NCBI GenBank assembly: GCA_963971575.1
Contig: OZ020622.1
Coordinates: 3,572,279-3,636,278, forward strand
DNA from: Liopterus haemorrhoidalis
Taxonomy: Eukaryota > Arthropoda > Insecta > Coleoptera > Dytiscidae
Length of the DNA stretch: 64,000 nucleotides
Direction: 5' to 3'
The notes under the pieces were generated by a model. That model searched no databases and had not been told where the DNA came from. It saw only the letters and a program-made list of their open reading frames with translations. Shown piece by piece: positions 12,000-24,346 of the stretch; positions within the stretch are counted from its first letter, which is position 1; each line of letters opens with the position of its first letter. The position numbers and the translations under genes are program-made.

Positions 12000-12920
12000 G
12001 AAACGAAAACAATAATTAGGTACTCAAGATTACAGAGTTTAATCAAAAGGCAAAAGACGTCTGTTTAATTCAGCGAATAAGTCATGATTAGTTCGAATAC
12101 TGCACTAATAATAAAAACTAAAAAACTTTCCGGTACACCTAATATATTGTATCACCAATTGGTCCTTCGAGCCGGTGCTTTATAGGAAACCTCGAGGTCC
12201 TTCGAGTTGAATATGAGATAAGAAAGGACGTAAAGATCTGGGACTGAATATCCCTCAACAAGTGGGATCTTACAAGAGGAAACAGATCGAAGATCTAATT
12301 TTGTAATACAAGGTGTCTGGTAAAAACAGATAGAGGATGCCAAAAGTATGAATAGTGCCCACGAAAAGAGAGACAGAAAAATATCAGTATGCACTATTGA
12401 TTTAATTTTACAAAATCTGGGCGCTACTGCTAAAAGGTCATAGTTCAAACATTGTATATTAAAATAATTCAAGCAAATTACTCTACCAATGTCAAATGAA
12501 TTCTATGTAGTTTTTTAAACATTTTCTATTTTAATTATCACTTTAATTTGCTTTCACTGATCAGAATTATTAGAGATCAGAAATATGAAACACTAATACA
12601 TGACTAGTCAGTAAATTGCTTGTGACTTTCTCCACAGTTTAAAATAAGCACTGAAAAAATATAAGAGACACACGGGTTTATTTGATGAGTAAGCGAATGA
12701 GTTGCCAAACTTGTTTACAAATGCTTAACATATTGAGATATAACAACTTAGAGTTAATTAAGGACAAAGGAATTAAGTGAGTAATTACATCCTTTGGTCC
12801 TTCGAGACGATGAGATACTTGGTTGCGTTTATGGAACATGGTGCAAGAATAAATACTGGAGATTATTGTCTTTCTTGTATGTATAGATTTATGTACAGAA
12901 TTGATTTTTTTTAACAAATG
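12000..12920. other. unassigned intron DNA with TGGTCCTTCGAG phrases
   Basis: TTGGTCCTTCGAGCCGG near 12160, GTCCTTCGAGTTG near 12200, TTTGGTCCTTCGAGACG near 12787 and TGGTCCTTCGAACC near 10889 repeat a motif that could come from one retroelement. No reverse transcriptase, gag or LTR pair is visible. Confidence 0.35.
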
Positions 12921-12929
12921 CTAATGAGA

Positions 12930-14160
12930 GTAGAACCTCCATGTTGGTTGATTCATGGACAAAATAACATTATCGATGTCTTCTTGAGGTAACTGTGCCC
13001 AGTCTGCTCTTAGAAGCTCTCTGAATCTAAAATTATCGTGGATGTTATCCATATGTGGAGCAATTCTTCTCTTAAGCACGTCCCACACATGTTCAATCGA
13101 ATTTAGATCCGGTGACTGTGCTGGCCATGGTATCGCATAAATGCCTTCGTTATCCAGCCATTCATAATTCGCGCAACATGTGGCCGAGCATTATCCTAGG
13201 CAAGATGAAACTGATCACCAACACCACGAAATGGACGCACAATTAAAAAATATTATCCAAATATGCTGTTAAAAATTTGAGAAAAACGAGATCAGTTCTA
13301 CCGCCAATGATTATCCTACCTCATGCAATAACAGTACCACTTCTGTAACTTTATGGACGTACCTCAAACGGTCCAAATTACTGGATCATCTCCATAGCTT
13401 TGTTCGATGAGAATCTGGATGAATTCCAAATCTGGACTCATCAGTAAACAAAACTGTAGCCCAATCATTATCACACCAATATTGAAAATTGTGACACCAG
13501 TCTAATCTTGCTCTGCGAGGGGTTGACATTTGATTGGTCGTCGAGATAGAATATTAGCTTCGTGGAGACGGTTTCTTACAGTATCGCGAACGGTTAAGTT
13601 ATGCGTTCGCTGTAACTCTCTTAAGGGCGTATCACACTAGAACGCTATCCAAGTTTTATTTTGTAAGTCTTTTTAGAGTATTCAAGTCTTCACGTCTTCA
13701 GCTATCACACGCGAAACAGGGAAAAGTGACTTGATTCTGCGTACATAACGTTAACAATAGACCCATCTCACTTGATCTGACTGAGAGGTCGAGACAGCGC
13801 ACGCGCATTTGAAGACTTGGTTTTCGTCTGTCTTCTAAAGACGGGGGAAATATATCTCGATGTATTTGCTCAGACTGAAAGACCTAGGTTTTTTGTCATG
13901 CCATCACACACACACAAGTCTTCGATTCGAATGCCAAGACTTTAGTTTTCCAAGTAATAACTCTAGTGTGATAAGGCTTTTACTACTTCGGGTGCTGTAA
14001 TAGTAGGTTGTCTTCTAGTATTTAAGACCAAAAATCTGTCTTGACCTGCTGTTGTACAGCGACCACGTCCCGGATGATGTTCGGTCGGACTACCTGTTTC
14101 CCTGACGCCTCTATAACCGACTGATAACACTTTAAGAAACTCCTATCCGCTGGCCTATAT
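12930..14160 (-). pseudogene. Tc1-like transposase remnant split by a MITE
   Basis: On the minus strand, pieces in order are: a frameshifted HTH region (14150-14000), TRRQPTITAPEV up to 13990, then after the MITE LRELQRTHNLTVRDTVRNRL and HEANILSRRPIKCQP, WATVLFTDESRFGIHPDSHR (first aspartate), and AIPWPAQSPDLNSIEHVWDV then LKRRIAPHMDN (third acidic residue E in SIEHVW). This DDE layout identifies Tc1. Stops and frameshifts inactivate it. Confidence 0.85.
13625..13980. mobile_element. MITE with CTTATCACACTAGA ends, copy 1
   Basis: Left GGGCGTATCACACTAGAACG and right (inverted) AAGCCTTATCACACTAGAG are terminal inverted repeats. It splits the Tc1 coding sequence exactly between APEV and LRELQ, so it inserted later. 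GTCTTC and AAGACTT motifs recur inside. Confidence 0.75.
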
Positions 14161-14879
14161 TAACTTGTCTGGAGCCAGCTTGGAGAAGTCCCACCGCATG
14201 ATTCATCTCGTGGATAGTTAAATTCTGTCGCTCCATTATCAAAAAGAATACCACTACTTAAAAACACTGCAATTATTAATATAAACGTTTTAAATCGAAT
14301 TAAAATGAAACATGTGATCAATTTACGGATCATGAACTGAATAAAATTTGTCATATTTGTATTGGTTTTATCTTGTTGGTTATTGTTATTACTTGTTTCC
14401 ATATCCAACTACTCATAATACTTGAAACACAACATTAAATGTACAATAAGCAATATATTTTCTCATATTTTTCAATATCCCTAGACTTTTCCGATGTGTG
14501 TATTTATCTATACTAATATAATTAGTTCGTCGAGAGAGATGCAGGTTGGAAGACACATCAGGCATACCAACTATATCCTAATAATCTTTAATTTTTGCTA
14601 TATACGCGTAGACTACGAATTAGTAGATCAATTTTGATATCCCTTTCGTCTAGCGTGCAGTTGGCAAAGATTCCATAACCATTCAAGATCGCCTACACAA
14701 ATTCTTTTCAAATTTCAAATTGGCAAGCGTACCAAATTCTTTCTATTAACACTGGCAATAGAATTTCATTCAAGTTAATAAGATCACATCTATGAAATGT
14801 ATATAAGATTATTACATAAGACAAGCAGACTATTACAATGGATAGGACACGTGGGGTAATATAATAGAGTCATTATCAT

Positions 14880-15160
14880 CAAGCCTTGTCCATCATTGGG
14901 TGATTTTGTCTGCCTTAAAAAGAGCATAGGCTGTCAAAAAAATCCATCTAACTCGTCTATCTGTTAGGCTTCAAGTCAATGATGTTATTATTGTCTTTTG
15001 TCTTGGTTTTGAGAGCTCCATGCATTTATTTCTAGCAGGGTTGAGCGACGCTAGGTGTTCTTGGGTCACCCTCTACGCCTACTGCCCTGAGGGTTGTATG
15101 CTAGTGCATACACACTTCGCTAGGAGCCCTTCGAAGAGTGTGCCCTAACCATACTTTCTT
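14880..15160. repeat. dispersed repeat with GC-rich tail
   Basis: Starts like the 10720 repeat, then TTGAGCGACGCTAGGTGTTC, CACCCTCTACGCCTACTGCC and GAAGAGTGTGCCCTAACCAT. The GC-rich tail is unlike its surroundings. It may be the 3' end of a non-LTR retroelement, but no reverse-transcriptase motif is visible. Confidence 0.4.
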
Positions 15161-16091
15161 CTTTTTATTTGCAAATTAATGTCCATTTGACCAGTTCTTT
15201 CCCCCAATTCTACGTTTGATATTCTACGATAGTAAAAGTGTACTAAATATAAAATAGGAAAGAATGAAGCCAATGGAAAGACAGCAAAATATACACAACA
15301 AAACAAGATAGAGCATTTATGTGAAGAAAATTGGAAAAGTAAATTAAATTTACTAATAAAATATATAATTTTCCCTTTGAACGTAAAATTATTTTGATAA
15401 TATGTTTACTAGTTCATTAACATTTTGTTTATAATTCACTATCTTGTTTATTAACAATTCTAGACAACATAAAACGTCACATTAATAAATAATTTCCATG
15501 CATGCATACATAAAGATATTTAATTTATGATATAAACAAACTTTATAATTAATTAAATTTATATTAAACATTCGAGCAAACACAGAAAACTGTGTGACGC
15601 TCAACTGGAATCTAGACCAGTGGTTCTCGAAATGTGGGCTGGAAAACCAGTGACCCTTGGCTTTTCATGTCAAAATTGTCAGAAATTAACGGTTTATCAC
15701 ATTTTGTTGCCTTCTTGATGAAGTTCATCAAGAAATTGTCATTCAACTGTCATCTTTAAGTCCGTCAGAGATCAGTTATGTTGACAAGGTAGTAGCAGAT
15801 CTAGCTGGGCTGTTAGATGACCTATTTTAACCATAAACCGCTACGCGTTCTGCCAATAACTACCTGTAATTCTAGATGTACAAAACGGTACATAGATCTC
15901 ATTACGCACTGTTTATTAACTTTATAGTGATATAATTATAGAAAATAATTGAATAGAGGGGAGGAGATTAGTAAAACATAACTGCAACCTCATCAATAGT
16001 GACTCGATAAACCTGGATGAGTGTTATGCTTTTAAAGGATTTCCTTCCATACTCGGTTCTGAACAATCGCTTTCCAGTCTTTCACTCTTAA

Positions 16092-16459
16092 GGCCTTATC
16101 ACACTAGAACGCTATCCAAGTCTTATTTTTGTAGGTTTTTTTTCAGGATCCAAGTCTTCAGGTCTTGACATATCACACGGTATTTGAATATTAGTTAAGA
16201 CTTGGAAATTGTTTGTTTACCCATACGCACATCGTGAAATTATGACAGTTGACAGTTATATTTTGACATAAACAAAAGACAAAGACGCGTCAGCTGTAAG
16301 ACCTGGCTAAAAAGACCGAGAAATTGTATCCTGTTTCATTTGCCTGGTCTTCAAAACCTAGGTTTTTCTTCATACTATCACACGCACAAGACTTCGAATG
16401 CAAAGACTTTAATTTTCCAAGTTTAAACTTGAATAATAACTCTAGTGTGATAAGGCTTT
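16092..16459. mobile_element. MITE with CTTATCACACTAGA ends, copy 2
   Basis: GGCCTTATCACACTAGAACG at left and AAAGCCTTATCACACTAGAG inverted at right; the internal order (CTATCCAAGTCTTATTTTTG, CAAGTCTTCAGGTCTT) matches copy 1. Confidence 0.75.
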
Positions 16460-16807
16460 TAGGACTTGGAGGTATTTTTTGATCTGATCCATGTAGCTTT
16501 AGATCTGCCAGCTAATCTTATTCCTACAGGTTCTTTTATATTTTTTCTGGTCAGTTCTACATCTATTCTTTCTAGGTGACTTTCTATTTTTATGAACTTG
16601 ACTATGTCAATCTCGAAATATTGATAAAAAAAAATAGAATTGCAGTGCCAAGGTGGCAAAATCGAAACTACTCTAAGAAAAAAGAACGACTTTTTGACGT
16701 ATTGTAATCAAAAAAGGAACTTAATTATATTTTTATGTATTGATTTGTGTTTTCTTATATTTTATTTTTACAATAATAATTATTTATTTATTTATTTATT
16801 TATTTTA

Positions 16808-17095
16808 GACTTTTAGAATAAAAATTGAAGCTCTCCGAGCCTTTTTGATTCGTGTAGTTTTGAAAATTTAAAAATATTTCATTTTCGAAAAACAGTATCT
16901 CAAAAACTACATGAGATACGGACCTGCGGTTGGAATTTTTGAAATCCCGAGGTCTTAAAGGGCCTCAGGACATTATAAAACATTTTTTTTTATTGTGCAA
17001 TTTTTAATTTTTTTTTTTTAATTTAAAAAAAAAATCTCACCTCAAGAACTATAAACTATAGAATACTGCTGTTTGAATTTTTGAAATCTACAGTT
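16808..17095. repeat. family C repeat
   Basis: CCTTTTTGATTCGTGTAGTT, ATCTCAAAAACTACATGAGA and GACCTGCGGTTGGAATTTTT recur at 38760-38900, with weaker relatives at 25080-25330, 32700-33080, 33590-33730 and, inverted, at 39200-39440. Element type is unknown. Confidence 0.55.
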
Positions 17096-17098
17096 TTA

Positions 17099-17168
17099 TG
17101 AAGTTACAAATAACCTTATCTGTCAGATAGTTACCTGGAACTTTATCTGAAGGTGGAAAGACCGGGCC
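17099..17168. mobile_element. half of a Harbinger-like MITE (solo right arm)
   Basis: Reads GAAGTTACAAATAACCTTAT through to GGTGGAAAGACCGGGCC, matching the right arm of the 30758 copy. The left arm is missing. Confidence 0.7.
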
Positions 17169-18459
17169 TAAATCAGGTTTTCTAATTATGACATCTGTCA
17201 AACATATTTTTTATTTATTTATTTATTATTTTATTACAATTTGGTACATACATTGAATAAATAATTGTTTATTGCAACAGCCTGCATGCTTTTATAAAAA
17301 AAAATTATACTCGTTTTGGGTATAGATGCCTACTATTCAAATTCGAATAGATAGATTCACACTAGACAAAAAAAAGGTGTAGTTTTTTTTTTGTCCATAA
17401 CTGTACTTTGATCTCATTATTACAACTCACTAACTACAAAGTTTGGAAAATTGTCTACAATCGATAACGTATAATAGGCTGACCAGATTTTTTTTATAGA
17501 AGAAGAGTATACTAAAAAAAGGTCACACTCCAAAAATACAAGTGATGAGCAAAAAACAGAAGATACTAGTGACGAGCAAAAAAAAAAAAAAAGAGTACGT
17601 CTGGTCACCCTAACCTATTACCTATTAAATTGGTTAGAGAGAATGAATGGTTGCTCGCGTTACCAAATGACAAACTTGTAGTGACAATCAACAGTGCATA
17701 GGTCATAGCCTATAGTGCACTAATTTAAGAGCACTGAACTCTTAATTACGAGGATTTTAAAATTTCTCCGCCTATGCACTATCTTCTCACTGTAATCTTG
17801 GTAGTGGAGCAACGAAATCCGTTATAACAATAGAATCAGTTGTACTAAGTTGTTAGCTTTGTCATCAAACAAAATATCGTACCATTTTAGAGAATAAACA
17901 GATTTTCTTTGAGTTTCATATTATGCTTTCTAAAATAGACCAACCCCTTAGTGTTTTGAGATTTATAACAGAGGTCATAACTTATAAAATTCGATATATT
18001 ACGAGCACGAACATAAAATATGCGTAAAGTTAAATTTAAATTCATTTTTCAAACGCCAGTTTTTGCATTTACAGGAAAATTATGGGTGGGAATTTATAAT
18101 AGAATAGTTGGGGGAAATGCTAGGGTGAAAAAATGGTAAAATATTACTAGTTTTATACTACGCGCGCTTAACAGACGTAGCGAAAATAATTTTGAATTAT
18201 AAACAGCAAAAAATGCATAAGTGTAAAAAGTTCATTCTTAGTTTGGTTTAACTTTTAGTACCATAATTTTCATTTAAAAAAAGTAAAAAGTTCACTATTT
18301 TTAACCAAATCACCGTGTAAATCGTCATTTATTCAGATAGTGTAATTTTTATGAAATATTATTTTTTCAGTGATAAAATTAACATTAATTTAACACTATT
18401 TATTTTCTAACAGTACAATTTAAGCAGTATGTAAGTGAAAACTTTACACTAAATAAAAC

Positions 18460-18740
18460 TGGGGGGGGATATTCCCGGGGCCCGGGGTTCTGGGGTTCGG
18501 GGTTCTTGGGGCCCGGATTTCTGGGCAGATTCGTAGGAAGTGAGGACCTTTTGTTTTTCTTGCTCATCACTTGTATTTTGGAAGTGAGGACCTTTTTGCT
18601 CATCACTTGTATTTTGTTGGAAGTGAGGACCTTTTTTTTGCTCATCACTTGTATTTTGGAAATGAGACTCCGGGGCCCGCAAAAAAAGTTGCCCCCGGGG
18701 CCCCAGAAGTCCTCTCGGCGGCCCTGCCTCTGGGAAACAG
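18460..18740. repeat. 38-bp minisatellite embedded in a GC-rich block
   Basis: Three units of GGAAGTGAGGACC, T-run, GCTCATCACTTGTATTTT lie at 18535-18660, flanked by GGGGCCCGG-rich DNA unlike the local 70 percent AT. Each unit contains inverted halves AAGTGA and TCACTT. Reading frames through it on both strands are repeat translations. Confidence 0.7.
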
Positions 18741-18769
18741 AGTGGGAAACAAAAGGCACATTTATTTCC

Positions 18770-19010
18770 CACATTATGGCACATTTTTAACAAAAATTCC
18801 ATAAAAATATTTGTTTTTTCAAAAATAAAAAATGTTGTATTGTCTTTACATTAAAGGACAATTTGATACCCTACTCAAAATGCGTTTCTCGTTAAATACA
18901 TATTTGTTTATATTTTTTCCGAGATGTATTTTTTTAACTTTATAGTTTTCCTATATTTTGGTGACATTATAAGGATTTTTCGGTCATACCTATAATACCT
19001 TAAAAAGGAA
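18770..19010 (+). mobile_element. family B right-end fragment
   Basis: GGCACATTTTTAACAAAAAT, GATACCCTACTCAAAATGCG and CGGTCATACCTATAATACCT follow the same order as the right half of the family B copy at 28362. Confidence 0.5.
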
Positions 19011-19299
19011 CGAATACAATTAAAATAAAATATAATATAACGAATAAAAATAAATAAAATGATAAAATTAAAAATAGACAGCTAATTGGCACTGGCATTA
19101 TAAACAAATAAATAAAATTATCTGGATATTTTGACGCGTACCACTGACATTAATGTTAACAAGTACAATTGCTCCCTATAACGGACGTCACTGCGAGCGG
19201 TGTTTGACCTTTATAAGCGTGACTCACTCGATTTGCAACTGAGAACAATAAACTTACAGAACACTGTAACGTCTGCCTTTTCCTACACAAAACAAAACT

Positions 19300-19620
19300 C
19301 TTAAGCTACGTTCACAGTTCTAAAATTAACAGACTATACGCTATGAGTTGTTCACTGTTGATTGTCACTAATAAGCTTGTCATATGATAACGCAAGCGAC
19401 CGTCCACAGCTCTAAATTTAATAGATTATGCGTTATCCGACTGTCGACTGTTTTCCAAACTCATAGTGCGTTGACTGTTTTCCAAACTCATAGTTAGTGC
19501 GTTAACTGTTTTCCAAACTCATAGTTAGTGCGTTGTTTTAATGAGACAGACATATAAACACACATTAGCTATCTTAAGACTCATTCATAGCTCATGTTTT
19601 AATAGATAACGCTTAATTCA
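19300..19620. repeat. short tandem repeats TTTTCCAAACTCATAG
   Basis: TTTTCCAAACTCATAG with GTTAGTGCGTTGACTG recurs about three times at 19450-19535, in a region also rich in CTAAATTTAATAGATTATGC variants. Some phrases (GTGACAATCAACAGTG) recur inverted near 17680. No gene is seen. Confidence 0.55.
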
Positions 19621-20227
19621 TAGTGCATAATGTTAATGCATAATGTTGGTGGATAAGCACAACACAAACGTACCCATTTTCTGCTACATATTTAATAAAT
19701 AAATCGATCTAGCTGCCATCTATACGCAATAGAAATTAATAAACAATTTATAATAAAAATGACTTGTTATTAAATATATGACAATATAAAATAATCAAAC
19801 ATAATGTTTAGATATAATTTTGTTTTAATATAATTGTCGCTTTTCGCAAGTTTGTTCTCATGGCGTATGGTTCAATTTTGCGAACAATTACATGTAATTC
19901 AAATGCAATTACCGCTGAAAGGAAAGTTGAAGCTTAGAGCAACACCGCAGTCTATCGATCTTCAGAAGATCGCTTTTGATGGGGTCAGGACGTCAACTTC
20001 AGGGAGTGGCCACGGGGATACTTTTTAATATTAGGGATGACGTATTTTTTGTTCGAAAAAACTCTTAAAATTACACTACTTTACAAATTTTTATAAAATT
20101 CTTCCTCACAAAACCTGACGTTTTTAACTGATTTTGAGATGCTGATTTTTAAAAATGTTTATCAAGTCTTTGAGATATAAAAAAAGTGTGAATTTTCACA
20201 CATTTCAGGGTTTGGCAGGTATATAAT

Positions 20228-20709
20228 CAGTGATGGGATTCACCCGGTTCGCTCGAACCGTTTGTTAAGAAATTTTAAGTTCGGCGAATCGCTTGTTAAA
20301 ATACTTTAGATAAACGGAATGACCATAGCCGTCAGTTCAGCAGAAGCTGAAAGAGGCTTTAGCCTTATGAATAACATATGCACAGTAAAACGAAACAGAC
20401 TGATCGTTTCAAATATAAGTAATATAATGGTTATTAATTTGAATGGTTTGCCTTAAATAGATTGGGATCCAGTACCGATAGTGCTAAATTGGTTAAGAAG
20501 CAACCACAGTTCGGATGATCCTCGTGTAAAAACAAAAACGGAAGTAGAAGTGACTGAAAACCAGAGGGCTATTTGGCAATATTTAAAATAATTACATATC
20601 TTAATGTTTAATTTAAATAAATATACTATTTTAAATTTTGTGAACATTTTGTGTTTTTAAACAAATACCCCTGCGAACCGGTTGTTGAGCAAATTGAATC
20701 CCAACACTG
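20228..20709 (+). mobile_element. non-autonomous hAT element (482 bp)
   Basis: TIRs CAGTGATGGGATTCACCC and (inverted) CAGTGTTGGGATTCAATT are canonical hAT ends. An 8-bp target duplication reads TATATAAT at 20220-20227 and TATATAAG at 20710-20717. It keeps only the transposase C-terminus. Confidence 0.88.
20319..20591 (+). pseudogene. hAT transposase C-terminal dimerisation domain, broken
   Basis: The frame gives [20 protein letters not shown] and [20 protein letters not shown], the hAT dimerisation-domain signature (S..EAER.FS..N....RNRL...). A TAA at 20454-20456 interrupts it; the same frame then continues WDPVPIVLNWLRSNHSSDDP RVKTK to a stop at 20591. The RNase-H-like catalytic part is absent. 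Confidence 0.85.
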
Positions 20710-21910
20710 TATATAAGTGAAGGCGGCATGCTGAGTGTGTAGGACAAATTTAACTTTGTAGTAATCATGGCAAAATGAACGATATTTTTATAATAATTTA
20801 TCGTCTGCTAATCTAAGAACAAATTTTATGTTAAAATATTTTTTTGTTAATTTTAATTCGAATATCTAATACCATTATTTAGGTTTCTAAATATGTGCAG
20901 TATTTTTTTATAGTATAGTAGTATAGTATAGTCTAGTATAGTGTGTTAAATAACTATAACTTTTATATCGTCAACAAAAAAACACAAAAAATGATTTTTT
21001 TTTCCAAAAACATAATCTGATCAAAAATGCCGTTTGGATACAATTTTTACCGAACATACAGACAAACAGACGGTATAAGGTTTTTTTTGTCATACCTATA
21101 AACCCTAAAAAAAGACCACAAACTCAAAATGGAACAAATTACGTTCTATTCTACGTATAGTAAAAGGGGTACGAGAATTTAAAAACTTCAGGCCGCAGAA
21201 CCCTATATAAATCTGTTTTTGAGATAAAATTTTTCAAAATTTTCTAATATTGCACGTAAGCATATAATAAGTCATAATCTTAGGTCATAAAATTACAAGC
21301 GCCTGTCATAAATTTTATTTTCTCTTTGAGGTAACCGTAGTAATATATCTTGTATTTTATTAAGACATATCCTTTAAATGTCGAAATATATTTAAACAAT
21401 AGTGCAAATAATTTGCATTCTCAAGAGTTAATTAAACATTCGCAACGGGTTACAAATGATTATGAAACCTATTGTTAAATGTTACAAGATTACAAAATAT
21501 ATTAGAAAAAGTATTCTCGATATATCCTGTACCATTACAGCCTTTGCTAAGCTAGTTTTCTAGGTCTACATAGCCAAAAAATATAATGGTTTTGATGTTT
21601 TGCCTCTCTTGTAGCTTCTATAATAGACCAGCTACCTCTATAATCTGATAGGAGACCGACCATGAAGCTTCTGCCATCAAATTGCTCTAATACAATTAAT
21701 CTCTTTAGATAATCGATTCTCAAATTTATTTAGTCGCATCGTAACGGATACCATAATTTTATATTCTCCGTACGTATACATTGGGACATTGCCCAAAGCT
21801 GTGAAATTAGCTACACTATGACACAAGTGTTGCATTCGGATACGCTAATTTCTGAAATGTGAATAATTTCACAATATTTACAATTATGATTAGTACGGTT
21901 GTTATTACTA

Positions 21911-22245
21911 AAATAATATAATAATTGAGTTTATGGGAGTCGGACAGGTGTAAAAATAAATAAAAAAAAGTTTATTTAACTAAGCTTACGTTTCGATTTT
22001 TATTAAAATCTTCCTCAGAACTGAAAAGATTTTGAATATAAATTAGTTTAAAAATTACATAATTAATTATTGTTTTTTAAGAATACATTGATAAAACTAC
22101 AGCAGAATGGATATATGAATATTCAAAATCTTTTCAGCTCTGAGGAAGATTTTAATAAAAATCGAAACGTAAGCTTAGTTAAATAAACTTTTTTATTTAT
22201 TTCTACTCCTATCCGACTCCCATAAACTCAATTATTATATTATTT
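21911..22245. mobile_element. palindromic MITE with about 130-bp arms
   Basis: AAATAATATAATAATTGAGT at left pairs with the inverted right end; both arms contain CTTACGTTTCGATTTTTATT and AAATCTTCCTCAG. The central about 60 bp are unique. Arms are almost perfect, so it is young or gene-converted. Confidence 0.8.
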
Positions 22246-23119
22246 ACGGACATAATTCATCAATATATGTTGTTATTACACAATAATGACTGAAAATCTA
22301 AATATGGATATAAGTAAAGATATAGGTGTTTACGTATATGGTAATATAAATAAGTAGTATAACTAGGCACGTTCTGGCTCACTTCAAGGTCATCGCTAGC
22401 TTAGGATGGTGTTGGACTGCGTTCTACCCAAACTCCGCCCCCAAAATTTGAAAATTGAACTTGTATACAAACAAATTTAACTTATTACTAAATATCTTAC
22501 AGAAGTGGCGTCAAAAATCCTAAAAGCGAACCCCACACCATCGGGAAAACGCTAAGAAGAAAAAAAAAAGAATAACGTAAACTAAATAACACGATTATAT
22601 TTGGAAAAATACTTCAAAATCGTAGAAATAAAAGCTAGATTAACACAAAAACATTTGGAAGCAATGAGAAAATATGGTTTTTAAAAGTTCAGTAGTTTAA
22701 CTTTTCATCAACAGACGGCACAAGTAAACTTTTGAATTATTAAGTTTTATAAAATGTTTGAAAAGCGACACAGTAAAATCGCTGACACCATTTTATAATC
22801 ACCCTACTAACTTTTTTAATTGCTTTAATTTAATATCAATGTTTGTAAATGGTAACAAGTCCTGCTCTGTCTTCTAATACTGGAATTGATTCTAACAGCT
22901 AAATTGGGACAAACTAACAAAATTATACAGTATTGATCTTGAATTCTTGTTTACCCGTCTTTTGGGCAGATTTCTAGTTTAGATGGTGCCTCGAAGATCC
23001 AATACAGAATGATAAATAGAGATAATAAAATATACTACAAAAAAAAAAACACAAGGCCTATAGAATTTTCTTATTTCGGGCTTATCAGTTGGGACTTGTA
23101 AAAATGTGGAAAAAAATTG

Positions 23120-24346
23120 ATGTGAAGTGTGAATTTTCACACACTGCAGGGTTTCGCAGGTATATAATAAATGAAGGCGGCATACTGAGTGTGTAGGACA
23201 AATTTTGCTTTGTATTAATCACGGCATAATGAACGATATTTTTAAAATAATTTATCGTCTGTTAATCTAAGAGCTTTAAAAACAAATTTTATGTTAAAAT
23301 ATTTTTTTGTTAATTTTAATTCGAATACCTAATACCATTTTATTTAGGTTTCTAAATATGTGCAGTATTTTTTTTATATAGCAAGGTTCATTAAGATTTT
23401 GAAAATTGCGCCTATGGCTTCCATTGGTTGTTTTAAGTCATATGCTTCACCCCTCTGGTTTCGTATACATGACCCATAGAATGAAAATATAATTCCAACA
23501 ATTCCAACTGGTTATTAAATTTACGCTCTTAAAAATTAAATACAACATTTGCCAAAATATAACTAGAATTTTGACGAAATAATTTAAACAAAATAAAAAT
23601 GTAAAAAAAAATAAATAAACTTACGCTCTTAAAAATTAAATGCAACATTTGTCAAAATAACTAGAATTTTGACAAAATAATTTAAACAATATAAAAATGG
23701 AAAAAAAAAACAAAAAATAAAATTGTCTCCTCTGCCCGGGAGCAAACCCTAGTTTGCTGCGTAGCAAGCAAGCTAAACATTAGACCAGGATACGCCTTCT
23801 AGTATAGTGTATTACGTAACTATAACTTTTGTACATCATCAACAAAAAAAACACAAAAAATGCGTTATTTTACGAAAACATAATCTGATCAAAAATTTCT
23901 GTTGTACTATTCCGGTTCAATGTACATTACTTGGATTTTTAGTGTAAACCATCTGGGCAGGATGTGGGACAAATTTATTTTCGCACAATTTTGGCAAAAA
24001 TCGCTTATTTTCGCACAATTTTGGCAAAAATCGCATCAAAATAATTTATTTTGTAGAAATAAAATTTTGATCGTTAATCCACTAACTAAGGGCTTTCATT
24101 GGACACCCTATTCAGAATTTAAAAAAAAAAAATTTTTTTCGATGAGCACATTTGTTTATATTTTTAAGGAGATATGTTTTTTAGATGTTTTAGTATTTTT
24201 CCTACGTGCGGGTCAAAGAGTTGTATAAGCATGTAAAATTTCAACTCTCTAGATTCAGCCGTTTGGCTACAATTTTTACCCAACAGACAGACAGACGACA
24301 AAATGACGGTATAAGGGTTTTTTAGTCATACCTAAAAAACCCTAAA
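23120..24346 (+). mobile_element. family B element, about 1.2 kb
   Basis: Left GTGTGAATTTTCACACACTG then CAGGGTTTCGCAGGTA; right GGTATAAGGGTTTTTTAGTC then ATACCTAAAAAACCCTAAA. Contains GTGAAGGCGGCATACTGAGT-type phrases shared with the 20181 copy, a tRNA-like module, a tandem duplication of TTTTCGCACAATTTTGGCAA near 23980-24040, and a short GACA run. Confidence 0.75.
23738..23787 (-). other. tRNA-like module (A and B box) in family B
   Basis: On the minus strand TGGTCTAATGTTTAGC (23787-23772) resembles a Glu/Asp-type tRNA A box, and GGGTTTGCTCCC (23749-23738) a B box with one change from GGTTCGANTCC. The spacing of about 22 bases is short but near tRNA geometry; TTGC..GCAA could form the anticodon stem. 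The acceptor stem is not convincing, so it is a degenerate tRNA or SINE head, not a working tRNA. Confidence 0.4.

Larger units (their letters stand above)
20181..21113 (+). mobile_element. family B element interrupted by a hAT insertion
   Basis: Left end GTGTGAATTTTCACACATTT then CAGGGTTTGGCAGGTA; right end TTTGTCATACCTATAAACCCT. Left and right are inverted repeats of CAGGGTTT.G.AGGTA. The hAT at 20228-20709 sits inside; the copy at 23120 shows the empty site. Confidence 0.75.

Noticed and set aside
12152..12472. 106-codon minus frame as part of a retroelement or membrane protein
   Set aside because: No recognisable domain; only TGGTCCTTCGAG phrases recur nearby, which is too weak.
14160..14408. 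82-codon minus-strand frame with poly-Asn/Gln
   Set aside because: AT-rich composition, no family motif and no splice context with the neighbouring Tc1 remnant.
18400..18804. Several overlapping 77-124-codon frames on both strands
   Set aside because: All derive from the 38-bp minisatellite and the GC-rich block.
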